Source: Corynebacterium jeikeium (GTDB lineage Bacteria; Actinomycetota; Actinomycetes; Mycobacteriales; Mycobacteriaceae). Taken from it: a stretch of DNA of 64,000 bases. The stretch is taken from NCBI RefSeq assembly GCF_000738175.1, contig NZ_JFCH01000035.1:36677-100676 (forward strand). The letters are read 5' to 3'. This document shows, one piece after another, positions 9,478 to 17,921 of this stretch (positions are counted from its first letter, which is position 1; every line of letters starts with the position of its first letter). A program made the position numbers and the translations under genes. The notes under the pieces are model-generated. The model made no database searches, was not told the DNA's origin, and was given only the letters and a program-made list of their open reading frames with translations.

Positions 9478-9511
9478 AAAAGCCCAGGGGGTTGTGGAAA
9501 ACCCCTGGGCT
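9478..9511 (-). terminator. Terminator after the DUF2469 gene
   Basis: Ten-bp perfect stem (AGCCCAGGGG at 9481-9490 with its complement at 9502-9511), 11-base loop, then a T-rich stretch on the minus strand. It lies 23 bases past the DUF2469 stop. Confidence 0.85.
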
Positions 9512-9534
9512 GTGAATAAGCGGAAAAATGCAGG

Positions 9535-9840
9535 TCAGTCGGGCAGCTGTAGCTCGGGCTTGTCGAGCTCCTCGATGTTTACGTCCTTGTAGGTGATTAC
9601 GCGCACGTAGCGGACGAAGCGAGCGGGGCGGTACATGTCCCACACCCAGGCATCAGACATGCGGACCTCGTAGTAGACCTCTCCGCCGGAGTTGCGCGGG
9701 ATCAACTCGACGGCGTTGGCCAGGTAAAAGCGGCGCTCGGTCTCCACAACGTAGGAAAACTGGCTGACCACGTCGCGGTACTCGCGGTACATCGACAGCT
9801 CGACGTTTGCCTCGTAGTCGTCTAGTTCCTCAGCACTCAC
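9535..9840 (-). CDS. DUF2469 family protein
   Basis: A 101-residue acidic actinobacterial protein of unknown function (DUF2469). The GTG at 9838-9840 was chosen because the conserved N-terminus is (M)SAEELDDYEANVELSMYREYRDV. The middle is beta-rich (FSYVVETERRFYLANAVEL, VYYEVRMSDAWVWDMYRPARFV). It starts 4 bases after the rnhB stop, the usual actinobacterial pairing, and ends at a strong terminator. Confidence 0.9.
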   Translation of the reverse strand: MSAEELDDYEANVELSMYREYRDVVSQFSYVVETERRFYLANAVELIPRNSGGEVYYEVRMSDAWVWDMYRPARFVRYVRVITYKDVNIEELDKPELQLPD

Positions 9841-9844
9841 GGAC

Positions 9845-10471
9845 TTACCCTCGATCCTTCCCTTTAAGCCACTGCTGGTGCGCAGCGGCCACGTTCTTGT
9901 AACTGTAACGGTGATAAGGGGTGCCACCGTGCAGGCTCACCGCAGTCATGTGCGCCTTGGTGCCATAGCCCTTGTGACTAGCCAAACCATACCCCGGGAA
10001 TTCCTCGTCGAGGGTTCGCAACACTCGATCCCTGGAAACCTTTGCCAGCACACTCGCCGCGCTGATGCACTTGGCCATCTGGTCGCCCTTCACCACCGGC
10101 AGGTGCGGCATGGGCAGGCCGGGGACCTTCACCGCATCCGTTAGCACGTAGCCGGGCTGCACATCCAAAGCGGCCACGGCACGCCGCATGCCGGAGACGT
10201 TCGCGTGCTGAATGCCGAAGCGGTCGATGTCCTCGGCGCTGATGTGGATGATCGAGTAGGAAACGGCAACGTCGCGGATGACGTCGTACATCCGCTCGCG
10301 GGTCTTTTCCGTGAGCTTCTTCGAATCGGTCAGGCGGTCCAGCCCGGCCCCGTCCAGGTCGGAGGGCAGGATGCACGCCGCAATCGAGATCGGCCCGCAG
10401 CACGCGCCGCGCCCGGCCTCATCCACCCCCGCGACAGGCCCCAGCCCCGCGGCCTCTAGCTCGCGTTCCAT
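9845..10471 (-). CDS. rnhB: Ribonuclease HII
   Basis: Cleaves RNA in RNA-DNA hybrids and removes single ribonucleotides from DNA. The 208-residue protein has [13 protein letters not shown] near residue 15 with the first acidic active-site pair, the [13 protein letters not shown] motif, and the central HLPVVKGDQ acidic motif. It follows lepB directly: the lepB stop ends one base before the rnhB ATG region, and DUF2469 follows. Confidence 0.96.
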   Translation of the reverse strand: MERELEAAGLGPVAGVDEAGRGACCGPISIAACILPSDLDGAGLDRLTDSKKLTEKTRERMYDVIRDVAVSYSIIHISAEDIDRFGIQHANVSGMRRAVAALDVQPGYVLTDAVKVPGLPMPHLPVVKGDQMAKCISAASVLAKVSRDRVLRTLDEEFPGYGLASHKGYGTKAHMTAVSLHGGTPYHRYSYKNVAAAHQQWLKGKDRG

Positions 10472-11269
10472 CTAGCCCTGGATGGGCAGGGAGTCCACGC
10501 CACCAATGCGGCTGAACGGCAGCAGGATGGACTCGACCTCGCCGACGATGTTCTCCACCGGGATGGTGCCCTGGTGCTCGTCGCCCATGTGCGCGCGGGA
10601 GTCCAGCGAGTTGGTGCGGTTGTCGCCCATCACCCAGACAGCGTCGTCCGGCACGGTGACAGGTCCGAAGTAGTCGCCCTGGCACTCCTTGGAGCCCGTG
10701 GTCGGGTCGATCGGGTTCGCCGGCGGGTCCATCGTGTAGGAATCATCGACCTTCTTGCCGTTGACCATGATGCCCGGGTCGCCCTCCTGGCACTGCACGG
10801 TCTGCCCACCGGTGGCGATCACGCGCTTGACCAAGGTGTTTTCGTCCGGCGCAACGATGCCGATGGTGGCGCCGACGTTCTGCAGCCCACGCACCACATC
10901 GTTGGAGCTGCGGCGGGAGGTGTACTCCTCGTTCCAAGACTCGGTTCCGACGAAGACGACGACATCGCCCGGGTCGGGCATCTTGTCGCCGCGGTAGGCC
11001 AGCTTGTTCACGAAGATGCGGTCAGGTGTGCAGCCCACGCAACCGTGCAGCGTTGGCTCCATCGACTCGGAAGGAATCAGGTACATGCGGCCCACAAAGT
11101 TATTGAAAGCGCCCAGTACCAGCATCGTCACCAGGATGATGATCGGCATCTCGACCCACCAAGGGTAGGTCTTCTTCTCCTTCTTCTTTTTTGGTGACGC
11201 CCCCTGCTCCGGCTGCGCTGCAGCCTCATCGGGCACGTTAGGGTCGTTGGGTTCCTGTCGATGAGTCAC
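10472..11269 (-). CDS. lepB: Signal peptidase I
   Basis: Membrane-bound serine protease that removes signal peptides. I chose the GTG at 11267-11269 (265 residues). The cytoplasmic N-terminus carries a lysine run (KKKKEKK, about 27-33), then one membrane helix (about 38-60). Catalytic Ser-69 lies in PSESMEPTL and Lys-148 in LVKRVIATGG; a later GDNRTNSLDSR motif is box E. The lysine-rich segment is encoded by a copy of the T-tract/TGACGCC motif at 11181-11201. A terminator lies between rplS and this gene, so it needs its own promoter or read-through. Confidence 0.94.
   Translation of the reverse strand: MTHRQEPNDPNVPDEAAAQPEQGASPKKKKEKKTYPWWVEMPIIILVTMLVLGAFNNFVGRMYLIPSESMEPTLHGCVGCTPDRIFVNKLAYRGDKMPDPGDVVVFVGTESWNEEYTSRRSSNDVVRGLQNVGATIGIVAPDENTLVKRVIATGGQTVQCQEGDPGIMVNGKKVDDSYTMDPPANPIDPTTGSKECQGDYFGPVTVPDDAVWVMGDNRTNSLDSRAHMGDEHQGTIPVENIVGEVESILLPFSRIGGVDSLPIQG
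11181..11201 (+). repeat. T-tract + TGACGCC motif inside lepB
   Basis: T-rich tract ending GGTGACGCC. On the coding (minus) strand it is GGCGTCACC followed by A-rich sequence, read as Ala-Ser-Pro-Lys-Lys in the variable N-terminal region of LepB. Confidence 0.5.
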
Positions 11270-11300
11270 AAAGAACGAGGATACCAGTGGGGCGAACAGC

Positions 11301-11332
11301 AAAAAACCCAGCCACGAAAGTGTGACTGGGTT
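11301..11332 (-). terminator. Terminator after rplS
   Basis: Stem AACCCAG with CTGGGTT, extended by a CAC/GTG pair around a GAAA loop, followed by six T on the minus strand. It lies 23 bases beyond the rplS stop. Confidence 0.88.
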
Positions 11333-11354
11333 GATAGCACTTAGGGGGTAAGTA

Positions 11355-11696
11355 CTAGATGCGCTCCTTGATGCGGGCTGCCTTGCCGCGACGCTCGCGC
11401 AGGTAGTACAGCTTCGCACGGCGGACCTTACCGCGGGACAGGACGTCGATGCGGTCGATGTTCGGGGAGTGAACCGGGAAGGTACGCTCCACACCGATGC
11501 CGAAGGAAACCTTGCGGATGGTGAAGGTCTCGCGGATGCCGGAGTTCTGGCGGCGGATCACAACGCCACGGAAAACCTGCAGACGGGACTTGGAGCCCTC
11601 GATAACCTTGACGTGAACGTCCAGGGTATCGCCGGCGCGGAACTCGGGAATGTCGTCGCGCAGCTGAGCTGCGTCAACCTTATCAAGAATGTGCAT
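11355..11696 (-). CDS. rplS: 50S ribosomal protein L19
   Basis: Large-subunit protein at the 30S-50S interface. At 113 residues it has the family pattern: [20 protein letters not shown] near the start, [31 protein letters not shown] and the basic tail [17 protein letters not shown]. It appears to be transcribed alone, with its own terminator and a promoter in the 113 bases upstream. Confidence 0.98.
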   Translation of the reverse strand: MHILDKVDAAQLRDDIPEFRAGDTLDVHVKVIEGSKSRLQVFRGVVIRRQNSGIRETFTIRKVSFGIGVERTFPVHSPNIDRIDVLSRGKVRRAKLYYLRERRGKAARIKERI

Positions 11697-11809
11697 GGAT
11701 GAAATCCTTTTGCTCGTCTGGATAGAGGATCCTCGCGGCTTTTCGCGTGACGCGCGCGCCTACGGGTTCGTACCCACAACAGAAATTAACTTGAGTAGTA
11801 TGACACCGA

Positions 11810-14080
11810 CTAGTGGCTTTGTCCAAATCCCGCGTTCTTCAGCGCGGCGGCCATACTGCCCTGCGGAGCCTGATTGCGCTGGTTGGGCTTCCTCCGCGCC
11901 CCCTTCTTCGGCTTGGACTTGCCGTTGGCTGTAGGGGCCTTGGGTTCGTCCTGCAGGCGCAGGGAAAGGCCAATGCGGTTGCGCGGAACGTCCACGTCAA
12001 CGACGCGCACCTTCACCACCTCGCCAGAGCTGACCACGTCGTGCGGATCCTTTACGAATTGCTCGCTCATGGCGGAGACGTGAACCAGGCCATCCTGGTG
12101 CACGCCGATGTCCACGAAGGCTCCGAAGGCCGCAACGTTAGTGACCGTGCCCTCTAGCACCATGCCCGGCTTGAGATCCTTGATGGTCTCGATCCCCTCG
12201 GCGAGCGTGGCGGTTTTAAACGTCGGGCGCGGGTCGCGCCCCGGCTTGTCCAGCTCCGCCAGCACGTCCGTGACGGTGGGGATGCCGAACTGCTCGTCCG
12301 CGAAGTCCCCCGCACGCAGCTTGCCCAGCACGGCGGAGTTGCCCACGAGCTGCGCAACCTCCACGCCGGTGGCGTCCACGATGCGGCGCACCAGCGGGTA
12401 GGCCTCCGGGTGCACGGCTGAGCCGTCCAACGGGTCGGCAGCTCCGTTGATCCGCAGGAAGCCCGCGGCCTGCTCGAACGCCTTCGGCCCCAGGCGCGGC
12501 ACCTTCAGCAGCTCCTTGCGGGACTTGAAAGCGCCGTTCTCATCACGGTAGGCCACGATGTTTTCCGCCAGGGTCGGAGTAACGCCCGCCACCCGGTTGA
12601 GCAGTGGCGCACTGGCCAGGTTCACGTCCACGCCGACGGAGTTCACTGCATCCTCCACCACAGTGTCCAGCCCGGCGGCCAGCAGCGCCTGGTTGACGTC
12701 GTGCTGGTACTGCCCCACGCCGATGGATTTCGGGTCGATCTTCACCAGCTCCGCCAGCGGATCCTGCAGGCGGCGGGCAATGGAAACGGCTCCGCGCAGC
12801 GAGACGTCCATGTCCGGGAACTCCTGGGCGGCCACCTCGGAGGCGGAGTAGACCGACGCACCCGCCTCGGAGATGACGACGGTCTGGGGCTTGGTACCCT
12901 CAGCCAGCCCGGCGATCTCCTTTGCCAGCTTCTCCGTCTCGCGGCTGGCGGTGCCGTTGCCGACTGCCAGCAACTCCACACCATGCTTGTTCACCAGGGC
13001 GCTGAGGATCGTGCGGGCCTTATCCCACTGGCCGGAGTGCGGGTAGACAACCACCGTGTCCAGCACCTTGCCGGTGCCGTCCACCACGGCACACTTCACG
13101 CCGTTGCGGTAGCCCGGATCCATGCCCAGGGTCGCCCGGTGGCCCGCGGGGGCCGCCAGCAGCAGATCCTTCAGGTTCTTCGAGAACACGCTCACGGCAG
13201 CCTCGTCGGCCCTCTCCTTCAGGCGCATGCGCACATCCACCGCGGAGCTGACCGCCAGCTTCGTGCGCCAGCCGAAGCGCACGCATTCGGCGCGGAACTT
13301 ATCGGCCGGGTCCCCCTGGGCCTGCAGCCCAGTGCGGTCGGCGATGATGCCCTGGTAGAACTCGTCGTCCTCCCCCGGCGCAAAGTTCACGCGCAGCACG
13401 CCCTCGTTCTCACCGCGCAGCAGCGCCAGCACGCGGTGGCTCGGCAGGTCCCCGAAAGGCTCGTCAAACTCGAAGTAATCGCGGTACTTCTGGCCTTCTT
13501 CCTCCTTGCCCTCAATCACGGCGGATTCGGCACGGCCGCGCTTGAAGTATTCCTCGCGGATCTCCCCCACCAGATCTGCATCGGTGGAAATGTCATCGAC
13601 CACGATGGCCCTGGCGCCGGCCATCACCGAGGCGGCGTCAGCAAAACCCTCCTGGACGTAGTCCGCGGCCAGATCGGGACTACCTCCGGCGAGCAGCTTC
13701 TCAACCAGCTCCCCCAGGCCGGCCTCGCGTGCGATGGCGGCCTTGGTGCGGCGGGACTTCTTAAACGGCAGGTACAGGTCCTCGAGGCGGGCCTTCGTGT
13801 CCACGGCCAGGATCTTTTCACGCAGCTCGTCGGTGAGCTTGCCCTGCTCTTCGATGCTCTTGAGGATGGTCTCCTTGCGGGCGGCGAGCTCGCGTAGGTA
13901 GTCGAGGCGCTGCTCGAGCTGGCGCAGCTGGCTATCGTCCATGCCGCCGGTGACTTCCTTGCGGTAGCGGGCGATAAACGGCACGGTCGCCCCGCCATCC
14001 AGCAGGTCGATGGTGGCCTGAACGCGGGGCTGATCCACCCCGAGCTCGTGGGCAATGATGCTAGCGATGCTATCGGTCAT
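11810..14080 (-). CDS. tex: Tex-family S1 RNA-binding transcription accessory protein
   Basis: Nucleic-acid-binding protein of the Tex/Spt6-like family. The 756-residue protein begins MTDSIASIIAHELGVDQPRVQ at ATG 14078-14080; a longer frame from 14137 is rejected. It has the N-terminal helical region (FIARYRKEVTGGMDD), a YqgF/RNase-H-like domain (TLGMDPGYRNGVKCAVVD), helix-hairpin-helix repeats (LKVPRLGPKAFEQAAGFLRI) and a C-terminal S1 domain (GMVLEGTVTNVAAFGAFVDIG). The basic tail is KPKKGARRK-like. It lies 19 bases after the BCCT gene and could be co-transcribed with it. Confidence 0.95.
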   Translation of the reverse strand: MTDSIASIIAHELGVDQPRVQATIDLLDGGATVPFIARYRKEVTGGMDDSQLRQLEQRLDYLRELAARKETILKSIEEQGKLTDELREKILAVDTKARLEDLYLPFKKSRRTKAAIAREAGLGELVEKLLAGGSPDLAADYVQEGFADAASVMAGARAIVVDDISTDADLVGEIREEYFKRGRAESAVIEGKEEEGQKYRDYFEFDEPFGDLPSHRVLALLRGENEGVLRVNFAPGEDDEFYQGIIADRTGLQAQGDPADKFRAECVRFGWRTKLAVSSAVDVRMRLKERADEAAVSVFSKNLKDLLLAAPAGHRATLGMDPGYRNGVKCAVVDGTGKVLDTVVVYPHSGQWDKARTILSALVNKHGVELLAVGNGTASRETEKLAKEIAGLAEGTKPQTVVISEAGASVYSASEVAAQEFPDMDVSLRGAVSIARRLQDPLAELVKIDPKSIGVGQYQHDVNQALLAAGLDTVVEDAVNSVGVDVNLASAPLLNRVAGVTPTLAENIVAYRDENGAFKSRKELLKVPRLGPKAFEQAAGFLRINGAADPLDGSAVHPEAYPLVRRIVDATGVEVAQLVGNSAVLGKLRAGDFADEQFGIPTVTDVLAELDKPGRDPRPTFKTATLAEGIETIKDLKPGMVLEGTVTNVAAFGAFVDIGVHQDGLVHVSAMSEQFVKDPHDVVSSGEVVKVRVVDVDVPRNRIGLSLRLQDEPKAPTANGKSKPKKGARRKPNQRNQAPQGSMAAALKNAGFGQSH

Positions 14081-14099
14081 TCCCCACATTCTAGAGGGG

Positions 14100-16277
14100 C
14101 TACTGCTTGCCGAAGTCCTCGCCCCACTCGGGCGCATCGCTGGTGAACTCCGTCAGATCGCGCTCGCCGCTAAAGCCCTGCTGCATGTGCAGGTACTCCA
14201 GGTGGCGATCGAAAAGATCCAGCACGTTATTGATCAGCTGCGCGCGGGTGTAGCCGAACACGTCGAAGCCCAGGGAGCCGTTCATGCCGAAGACCTCGAG
14301 GCGGACGTAGTTCTTGCCGTTGTCGAGCTTGTCCGACGCACCCTCGCGAACCGCGAACTCCGGGGTGGTGGAGATGACCGGGTAGAGCTGATAGCGGAAG
14401 ACCGGGTCCTCCCCGAAAATCACGGACAGGTCCAACTGGGGAACCTTGGTGTCCTTACTGTCGGCGACCAACAACGTGGCGTCATAATCCCTAGCCCGCA
14501 GCGCCGTAGCGACCGATTCAAGGGCGGGCTTGGCGATCTGCACCACATACCGGTGCGCGGTCTGCTCCGACGGCCAGGTAGAAGTGCGATCGAGGCGGTT
14601 CTCCCAGTCCAGGTCGTTGCCAGAGGGCAGGGTACGTCCGGAGATTGCGGAGTGCAGAGCGATGGCACGGGAATCCACCTGGGCGGTCTCCATGCGTATC
14701 GAGCGCATCAAGCCCACCATGATCAGGTACACCACCACCATGAACGGCAAGCCCATGATCAGCGTGGCCATCTGCAGCGTGGCGATGCCGCCAACTTGCA
14801 GCATGGCGATCGTCAGCACGGCGACGGCACCCGACCACATCAGGCGCATCCACGGCGCGCCGTCCTGCTGTGGGTCCTGCGAGATGGAGGAGAACTTCGC
14901 CATAACCAGCGCGCCGGAGTCCGCGGAGGTCACGAAGAACAGCAGACCCACGAGGATGGCGATAAACACCACGATCGTGCCGCCGGGCAGTCCATCGAGC
15001 AGGGTGTAGAAGCCACGCTCCGGGGAGTCCACGGCGGTCTGCAGGAAGTCGTGATCCTTGTTGTTGACCGCACGATCCAGCGCAGTGTTGCCCAGGATGG
15101 AGGCCCACAGCGCGACGAAAAGGAAGGGGACGCACAGGGTACCGATGACGAATTGGCGGAAGGTGCGGCCACGGGAAATACGGGCCAGGAACAGACCTAC
15201 GAACGGCGCCCAGGCCACCCACCAGGCCCAGAAGAACAGGGTCCAGTTAGCCATCCAATCCGCGGTGGCTGCCGGGTCCTGGGAGTAAGAGAAAGTCTCG
15301 AAGGTCCAGCGCGGCAGCCAGGCGAGGTAGTCGCCCATGTTCTTCACCACGGAGTTCAGCAGCCAGCCAGTGCGGCCGGTGAACAGGACGAACAGCAGTA
15401 GTGCGGTGGCGAGGTAGACGTTCGCCTCACTGAGGCGCTTAATGCCCTTGTCCACACCGGATACTGCGGAGATCGCTGCGACGCCCACTGCCAGCGCCAC
15501 CAGAGCGATTTGCATGCCACGGCCCTCGGGCAGGCCGAACACCATGTTCAGACCGAAGTTCAGCTGCACCACGCCGATACCCAGGGAGGCCGCCACGCCG
15601 AAGATCGTGCCGAGCAGGGCGGCGATATCGACCGCGTCGCCGATCGGCCCGTTCACCCGCTTGCCGATCAACGGGTACAGGGCGCTGCGGATGGCCAGGG
15701 GCATGTTCAGGCGGTAGGCGTAGTAGCCAAAGGCCAGGCCCATCAGCGCGTACAGCGCCCAGCCGGACACGCCCCAGTGGAAAAGAGTCCAGGCGATGGC
15801 CTCGTTGTAGGCCTGCTCCGTCATCCCCTCGCCCACCGGCGGGGTGGAATACTGCGCCAGCGGCTCGGCCACGGAGTAGAACATCACGCCGATGCCGATA
15901 CCGGCGGCGAAGAGCATTGCCGACCAGGAGAAAAGGCTGTACTGGGGCTTGGAGTGGTCGGGACCCAAGCGGATAGCGCCCGCCTTGGACAGGGCGATCC
16001 AGATCATGAAGATCAGCGCAATGGCAACGGTGGCGATGTAGAGCCAACCCAGGCTCTCTGTCAGCCACCCGGTGATTCCCCCGACGACGGAATCGAAGTT
16101 ATCGCTGGCGACGGCGGCCCAGATAGCGACCAGCAAAGTGATGACCATCGTGACCGCCACCACGGGCCAGTTGGCCTTGGGAGGCTCCCCACTGCGTGAA
16201 CGGTCCGCCCCCGCAGAGTACGTACCGACGATGGCCCGAGGGCCAGCTGACAGTCTGGATCGCTTCTTGTCCGCCAA
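14100..16277 (-). CDS. betT: BCCT-family choline/betaine transporter (copy 1)
   Basis: Sodium- or proton-coupled uptake of choline or betaine. The 725-residue protein has about 12 membrane helices (about 35-545) with the BCCT signature FFWAWWVAWAPFVGLFLARISRGRT. A long cytoplasmic C-terminal domain of roughly 180 residues follows, as in osmoregulated BetT. It starts 6 bases after betB and is highly similar to the second BCCT gene at 17922-20123 (shared blocks such as YRLNMPLAIRSALYPLIGKR). The choline assignment rests on the betB/betA neighbours. Confidence 0.9.
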   Translation of the reverse strand: MADKKRSRLSAGPRAIVGTYSAGADRSRSGEPPKANWPVVAVTMVITLLVAIWAAVASDNFDSVVGGITGWLTESLGWLYIATVAIALIFMIWIALSKAGAIRLGPDHSKPQYSLFSWSAMLFAAGIGIGVMFYSVAEPLAQYSTPPVGEGMTEQAYNEAIAWTLFHWGVSGWALYALMGLAFGYYAYRLNMPLAIRSALYPLIGKRVNGPIGDAVDIAALLGTIFGVAASLGIGVVQLNFGLNMVFGLPEGRGMQIALVALAVGVAAISAVSGVDKGIKRLSEANVYLATALLLFVLFTGRTGWLLNSVVKNMGDYLAWLPRWTFETFSYSQDPAATADWMANWTLFFWAWWVAWAPFVGLFLARISRGRTFRQFVIGTLCVPFLFVALWASILGNTALDRAVNNKDHDFLQTAVDSPERGFYTLLDGLPGGTIVVFIAILVGLLFFVTSADSGALVMAKFSSISQDPQQDGAPWMRLMWSGAVAVLTIAMLQVGGIATLQMATLIMGLPFMVVVYLIMVGLMRSIRMETAQVDSRAIALHSAISGRTLPSGNDLDWENRLDRTSTWPSEQTAHRYVVQIAKPALESVATALRARDYDATLLVADSKDTKVPQLDLSVIFGEDPVFRYQLYPVISTTPEFAVREGASDKLDNGKNYVRLEVFGMNGSLGFDVFGYTRAQLINNVLDLFDRHLEYLHMQQGFSGERDLTEFTSDAPEWGEDFGKQ

Positions 16278-16283
16278 CTTTTC

Positions 16284-17855
16284 CTATTCCTTAAACCACC
16301 CCGTCACCGCTGGCGCGATGTTGGTGTAGACGTGCTTGTGCTCTTGGTACTCGGCCAGTCCGGTGGGGCCGAGCTCGCGGCCGTTGCCGGACTGCTTCAT
16401 TCCGCCCCACTCCGCCTGCGGCAGGTAGGGGTGGAAGTCATTAATCCAAATAGTACCGTGACGCAGCTTACGTGCGACCCTTTCCGCCTTTCCTGCGTCA
16501 GTGGTCCACACAGCTCCGGCCAGGCCGTACTCGGTGTCGTTGGCGATGGCTACGGCCTCGTCCTCGGTGGTGAAGGTCTCGATGGTCACGACCGGGCCGA
16601 AGGCTTCGTCGTGCACGCAGTCCATCTCTTGCGTGCAGCCATCGATGATCGTCGGCAGGTAGAACACGCCCTGGGTCAGGTCCGTGTTGCCCGTGGCGTG
16701 GGAGCCCTGGTTGTTCTCGGCCGTCGGGATGCGGCCGCCGCAGAGGATCTTCGCGCCTTGCTCGCGGGCGCGGTCGACGTAGGCCGCAACCTTGTCGCGG
16801 TGATCGGCGGAGATCAGGGCGCCGGTCTCGGCGGCCTCGTCCAGCGGGCCGCCGACCTTGATCTTCTCGGCCTTGGCCACCAGAGCCTCGACGAACTGGT
16901 CGTGGATGGACTCCTCCACCACGATGCGGGAGCCCGCAGAGCACACTTGGCCGGAGTGGACGAACGCGCCGTTCAGTGCGTTATCCACCGCAGCGTCGAA
17001 GTCCGCGTCGGCGAAGATAACGTTCGGGTTCTTGCCACCCAGCTCGAGGGCCACGCGCTTGACGGTCTCCGCCGCGTTGCGGGCGATCAGCTTGCCGGTG
17101 ACCAGGCCGCCGGTGAAGCTGACCATATTCACATCCGGGCTCTGCGACAGCGGGTTGCCGCAGTTGGCGCCCGCGCCGGTGATCAGGTTAGCCACGCCAG
17201 CCGGCAGCCCCAGCTGGTCCAGGACCGTCATCAGCATCATGGCGGTGTGCGGGGTGAGCTCCGCCTGCTTCAGCACAAAGGAGTTGCCTGCGGCCAGGGC
17301 CGGGGCGACCTTCCAGGCCACCTGCAGCAGCGGGTAGTTCCACGGGGTAATCAGGCCGCATACGCCTACCGGTTCGGCGTCAATACGAGAGCGAACATTT
17401 GCATCGCCCGGGTCCACGACGCGACCGGCCTGGTGCTGGGCGAGAGTGCCGAAGTACTCGAAGGAGTTGGCGATGTCGTCCATGTCGATCTCGGACTCAG
17501 CCAGGCGCTTGCCCGTGTCGGCGGACTCGGCGCGGGCGAAGGCATCCTTGTTCTCGCGGATCTTGTCGGCAACCTGCAGCAGCAGCTTGCCACGCTCGGC
17601 GGCGGGCACGTCGGCCCACACGCCGGAGTCGAAGGAGGCACGGGCAGCGGCGATGGCCTTGTTCGTGTCCTCGTCGGAGGCCTCGGACACCAAGCCCACG
17701 GTGGAGTTATCGGCGGGGTTGGTGATCGTGCGGGTCTCGCCCTTTTCGGCTGCTACCCACTCGCCGTTGATGAACAGCGAGGCGGGAGCGCCCTCGTTCT
17801 TGTGCACCCCGGCCAGCAGTTCGCAGGTGGTGGGGTCGAACAGTACAGCGTTCAT
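16284..17855 (-). CDS. betB: Betaine-aldehyde dehydrogenase
   Basis: NAD(P)-dependent aldehyde dehydrogenase that oxidises betaine aldehyde to glycine betaine. The 523-residue protein has TPWNYPLLQVAWKVAPALAAGN for cofactor binding, LELGGKNPNVIF with the catalytic Glu, and SGQVCSAGSRIVVEE with the catalytic Cys. It has about 25 extra N-terminal residues before the usual SLFINGEWV start. It lies between two BCCT transporters on the same strand and opposite betA, so the substrate assignment is well supported by context. Confidence 0.93.
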   Translation of the reverse strand: MNAVLFDPTTCELLAGVHKNEGAPASLFINGEWVAAEKGETRTITNPADNSTVGLVSEASDEDTNKAIAAARASFDSGVWADVPAAERGKLLLQVADKIRENKDAFARAESADTGKRLAESEIDMDDIANSFEYFGTLAQHQAGRVVDPGDANVRSRIDAEPVGVCGLITPWNYPLLQVAWKVAPALAAGNSFVLKQAELTPHTAMMLMTVLDQLGLPAGVANLITGAGANCGNPLSQSPDVNMVSFTGGLVTGKLIARNAAETVKRVALELGGKNPNVIFADADFDAAVDNALNGAFVHSGQVCSAGSRIVVEESIHDQFVEALVAKAEKIKVGGPLDEAAETGALISADHRDKVAAYVDRAREQGAKILCGGRIPTAENNQGSHATGNTDLTQGVFYLPTIIDGCTQEMDCVHDEAFGPVVTIETFTTEDEAVAIANDTEYGLAGAVWTTDAGKAERVARKLRHGTIWINDFHPYLPQAEWGGMKQSGNGRELGPTGLAEYQEHKHVYTNIAPAVTGWFKE

Positions 17856-17889
17856 GGTTGTGATTCTCGCTTTCTGTATTTGACCTTTT

Positions 17890-17915
17890 GGTCCAGTTGG
17901 TCGGTCCAGTTGGTC
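17890..17915. repeat. 13-bp tandem repeat between BCCT2 and betB
   Basis: Two perfect adjacent copies of GGTCCAGTTGGTC (17890-17902 and 17903-17915), with further GGTCCAG copies at about 17912-17918 and 17931-17937. They fill the short gap between the second BCCT gene and betB. A slippage tract or a protein-binding site are both possible. Confidence 0.7.
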
Positions 17916-17921
17916 CAGCTT

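Noticed and set aside
12701..13897. 398-codon plus-strand frame opposite tex
   Set aside because: Antisense shadow of a conserved gene; no ribosome site or recognisable domain.
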